From assembly GCF_020510445.1 (NCBI RefSeq), contig NZ_JAHBAG010000001.1:3138501-3202500 (forward strand): DNA of 64,000 nt. The letters run 5' to 3'. Made by a program: the position numbers and the translations under genes. The notes beneath the pieces are model-generated. The model saw only the letters and a list, made by a program, of their open reading frames with translations. It was not told where the DNA came from and ran no database searches. Positions 62,353 through 64,000 of the stretch are shown piece after piece; the first letter of the stretch is position 1, and every line of letters begins with the position of its first letter. The DNA comes from Hydrogenophaga taeniospiralis (GTDB lineage Bacteria; Pseudomonadota; Gammaproteobacteria; Burkholderiales; Burkholderiaceae_C).

Positions 62353-64000
62353 CTGGCTCTTTCAGTGTCCGTCAACGACTGCGTGGCGGGGCCGTCCACT
62401 GTGCCGTCTGTGCGCAGTCGCGAGACCACGGGAATCCAGAAGCTGAAGCAGCAGCCCACCACCTCTTCGCCATTGTAGATGTTCTGAACCTGCATCCTTC
62501 CGTGGTGCGACTCCACGATGCTGCGGCACAGCTTGAGGCCGATGCCCATGCCCTCGCTCTTGGTGCTGTAGAAGGCTTCGTAGATGCGTTCGATCATCTC
62601 GTCGGGCACGCCGTTGCCGGAGTCGCGCACCGAGAACTCAACCACGTCCTGGTCGTCTTGCCGGCGCGGACCCACGCGCAGCTCCACGTAGCGCTCGCCC
62701 GGCGGGCGACCCGCCTGCGCGATCGCCTCGCCGGCGTTCTTCAGCAGGTTGATGAGCACCTGTTCGATCAGGATCGGGTCCACCATCAGACTGGGCAGGC
62801 GCGCGGCCACGTAGGGCGAGAGCCGCACCTGCTGGCGGCGCAGTTCGATGTCGGCCAGCTCGATGGCGTTGCTCACCATCAGCGCCACGTCCGACGGCGT
62901 CGGGTTGGGTTCGCTGCGTTTCACGAAGGCGCGGATGCGCTGGATGATCTGGCCGGCGCGCTGTGCCTGGCGGGCGGTCTTCTCCAGCGCGCCCAGCAGT
63001 TCTTCCGGGCTGATGCGTTGTTCCTGCACGCGCGAGATCATGCCGTTGCAGTAGTTGCTGATGGCGGTCAGTGGCTGGTTGAGCTCGTGGGCCACGCTCG
63101 ACGCCATCTCGCCCATGGTGATCAGGCGGCTCGCGGTCTGTGCGCGTTCGGCCTGGCGGGAAGCCTGCTCCTCCGCGTTGCGCCGTGGCGTGATGTCGCT
63201 GGCGATCACCATCTGCGCCAGCCGGCCGTCCACCCAGGTGAGGTAGCGCGTGCGCACCTCCAGCCAGCGGTCGAGCTCTTCCACGAACACCTCGGCGTTC
63301 TCGGAGCCGGCGTCGGTCAGTGTGTCGGTGGGCATGCCGGCAAAGGCATCCACCGCATCGCCATCGTCCGGATTGGGCGTGGGCTGGGTGCCGGCCAGAT
63401 CCACCAGATGCCGGTGGCCCTGGCCGCGGGTGCCGAACCACAGGCGGTACATCTTGTTGGCGAACAGCATCTCGTCGCTGCCCAGCGGCGCCACCGACAC
63501 GGCCGAGTCCAGGCTCTCCAGCACGGTGGTGAAGCGCTCATAGGATGCCGAGAGTTCCTCGCGGATGCGCTTGGGCTCGGTGATGTCGGTCATGGACGTC
63601 ATCCAGCCGGTCTGGTGTCCTTTGGGGTCGATCAGCGGCGAGACGTACATGCGGGCGTCGAAGATGCTGCCGTCGCGCCGCTGCACGCGCACCTCGAAGC
63701 CCCCCGGCGTGGAGCGGCCATTGAGCTCGTCTTCCAGGCGCGCGGCCAGTTGGTCGTGGTCCTCGTCGGGCCAGTATGGGAAGGGGGCGGTGCGGCCCAC
63801 CAGCTCGCTTTCGGTCCAGCCGGTCATGGAGCAGAACGCCGGGTTCACGTAGGTGATGCGGCCCTGAATGTCGAGCGCGCGCATGCCGGTGAGCATGGAG
63901 TTTTCCATCGCGCGCCGGAAGTTGGTCTCGGCCACCAATGCCTGCTGCGCCTGCACGCGCCGGCGCGTGTGGCGCCACGTGCCCAGCAGCATCCACACGG
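62349..64000 (-). CDS. PAS-domain sensor histidine kinase (partial at 5' end)
   Basis: The frame is open at the window end, so the N-terminus is missing; about 550 residues are visible. From the edge: a basic segment after a probable membrane region (GTWRHTRRRVQAQQ), PAS 1 (LDIQGRITYVNPAFCSMTGW, with PAC), a second PAS-like region (ESLDSAVSVAPLGSDEMLF), HisKA with the phospho-acceptor His in SSVAHELNQPLTAISN, and the ATPase domain (LINLLKNAGEAIAQ, VRDSGNGVPDE, GMGIGLKLCRSIVESH). This is the FixL/DctB-like kinase type. No haem-binding PAS His is obvious, so oxygen sensing is not supported. It is coupled to the FixJ-like gene. Confidence 0.93.
   Translation of the reverse strand, partial: VWMLLGTWRHTRRRVQAQQALVAETNFRRAMENSMLTGMRALDIQGRITYVNPAFCSMTGWTESELVGRTAPFPYWPDEDHDQLAARLEDELNGRSTPGGFEVRVQRRDGSIFDARMYVSPLIDPKGHQTGWMTSMTDITEPKRIREELSASYERFTTVLESLDSAVSVAPLGSDEMLFANKMYRLWFGTRGQGHRHLVDLAGTQPTPNPDDGDAVDAFAGMPTDTLTDAGSENAEVFVEELDRWLEVRTRYLTWVDGRLAQMVIASDITPRRNAEEQASRQAERAQTASRLITMGEMASSVAHELNQPLTAISNYCNGMISRVQEQRISPEELLGALEKTARQAQRAGQIIQRIRAFVKRSEPNPTPSDVALMVSNAIELADIELRRQQVRLSPYVAARLPSLMVDPILIEQVLINLLKNAGEAIAQAGRPPGERYVELRVGPRRQDDQDVVEFSVRDSGNGVPDEMIERIYEAFYSTKSEGMGIGLKLCRSIVESHHGRMQVQNIYNGEEVVGCCFSFWIPVVSRLRTDGTVDGPATQSLTDTERAR

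Overview
The window looks like a chromosomal segment of a high-G+C betaproteobacterium of the order Burkholderiales, most likely the Comamonadaceae (Hydrogenophaga/Acidovorax-like). This rests on gene content and order rather than on any database search: a complete rpsB-tsf-pyrH-frr-uppS-cdsA-dxr-rseP-bamA-skp-lpxD-fabZ-lpxA-lpxB-rnhB run, carA/carB close to greA and a DUF4149 gene, PhaR and 3-hydroxybutyrate dehydrogenase (polyhydroxyalkanoate metabolism), and a DUF3106/ECF sigma/DUF3619 cluster. Codon use is strongly G/C in third positions, which produces many long antisense shadow frames.

Left edge (1-1.9 kb): the start of a contractile injection system or phage-tail-like operon on the minus strand (sheath, then tube running off the edge). 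From 2.3 to 13.8 kb there is a mosaic of housekeeping and accessory genes in both orientations: a phosphonate-type binding protein, an aminotransferase, a GNAT enzyme, an acyltransferase, an epoxide-hydrolase-like enzyme coupled to a DUF3820 protein, a 3'-5' exonuclease, RhlE-type helicase, a SUI1-family factor, and a translationally coupled minus-strand operon of DUF3106, ECF sigma factor, DUF3619 and a membrane-anchored thioredoxin. serB and a DUF4405 membrane protein follow.

13.9-26.6 kb: mfd diverges from ispD-ispF; an EnvZ/OmpR-type two-component pair diverges from two exported proteins; 3-hydroxybutyrate dehydrogenase diverges from an alpha/beta hydrolase and relA, followed by tRNA-Val(GAC). 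26.8-34.7 kb: phaR, rimO, tRNA-Leu(CAG) on the minus strand, rnr, a glutamine-amidotransferase-like hydrolase, a YggT protein and a fused NAD(P)HX repair enzyme preceded by a tiny ORF with its own promoter and ribosome binding site.

36.4-51.9 kb: a long plus-strand series that joins translation (S2, EF-Ts, ribosome recycling), UMP kinase, undecaprenyl and phospholipid precursor synthesis, isoprenoid synthesis (dxr, which feeds the same MEP pathway as ispD/ispF at 17.5 kb), outer-membrane protein assembly and lipid A synthesis. It starts with an extended -10 promoter and a compact hairpin at the expected 5' end of the mRNA.

52.1-60.7 kb: carA, an unrecognised 120-aa ORF, carB, then a block (AraC regulator, alpha/beta hydrolase, exported beta carbonic anhydrase) lying between carB and greA-DUF4149. 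greA has a hairpin plus T-run in its leader. 60.7-64 kb: a cluster of palindromes, folD, and a FixJ-type response regulator with a PAS sensor kinase cut by the window end. No CRISPR array, insertion sequence, rRNA gene or complete prophage was seen. The strongest candidates for a second look are the injection-system edge, the RNA structures at rpsB, greA, mfd/ispD and dadA, and the unassigned small proteins.
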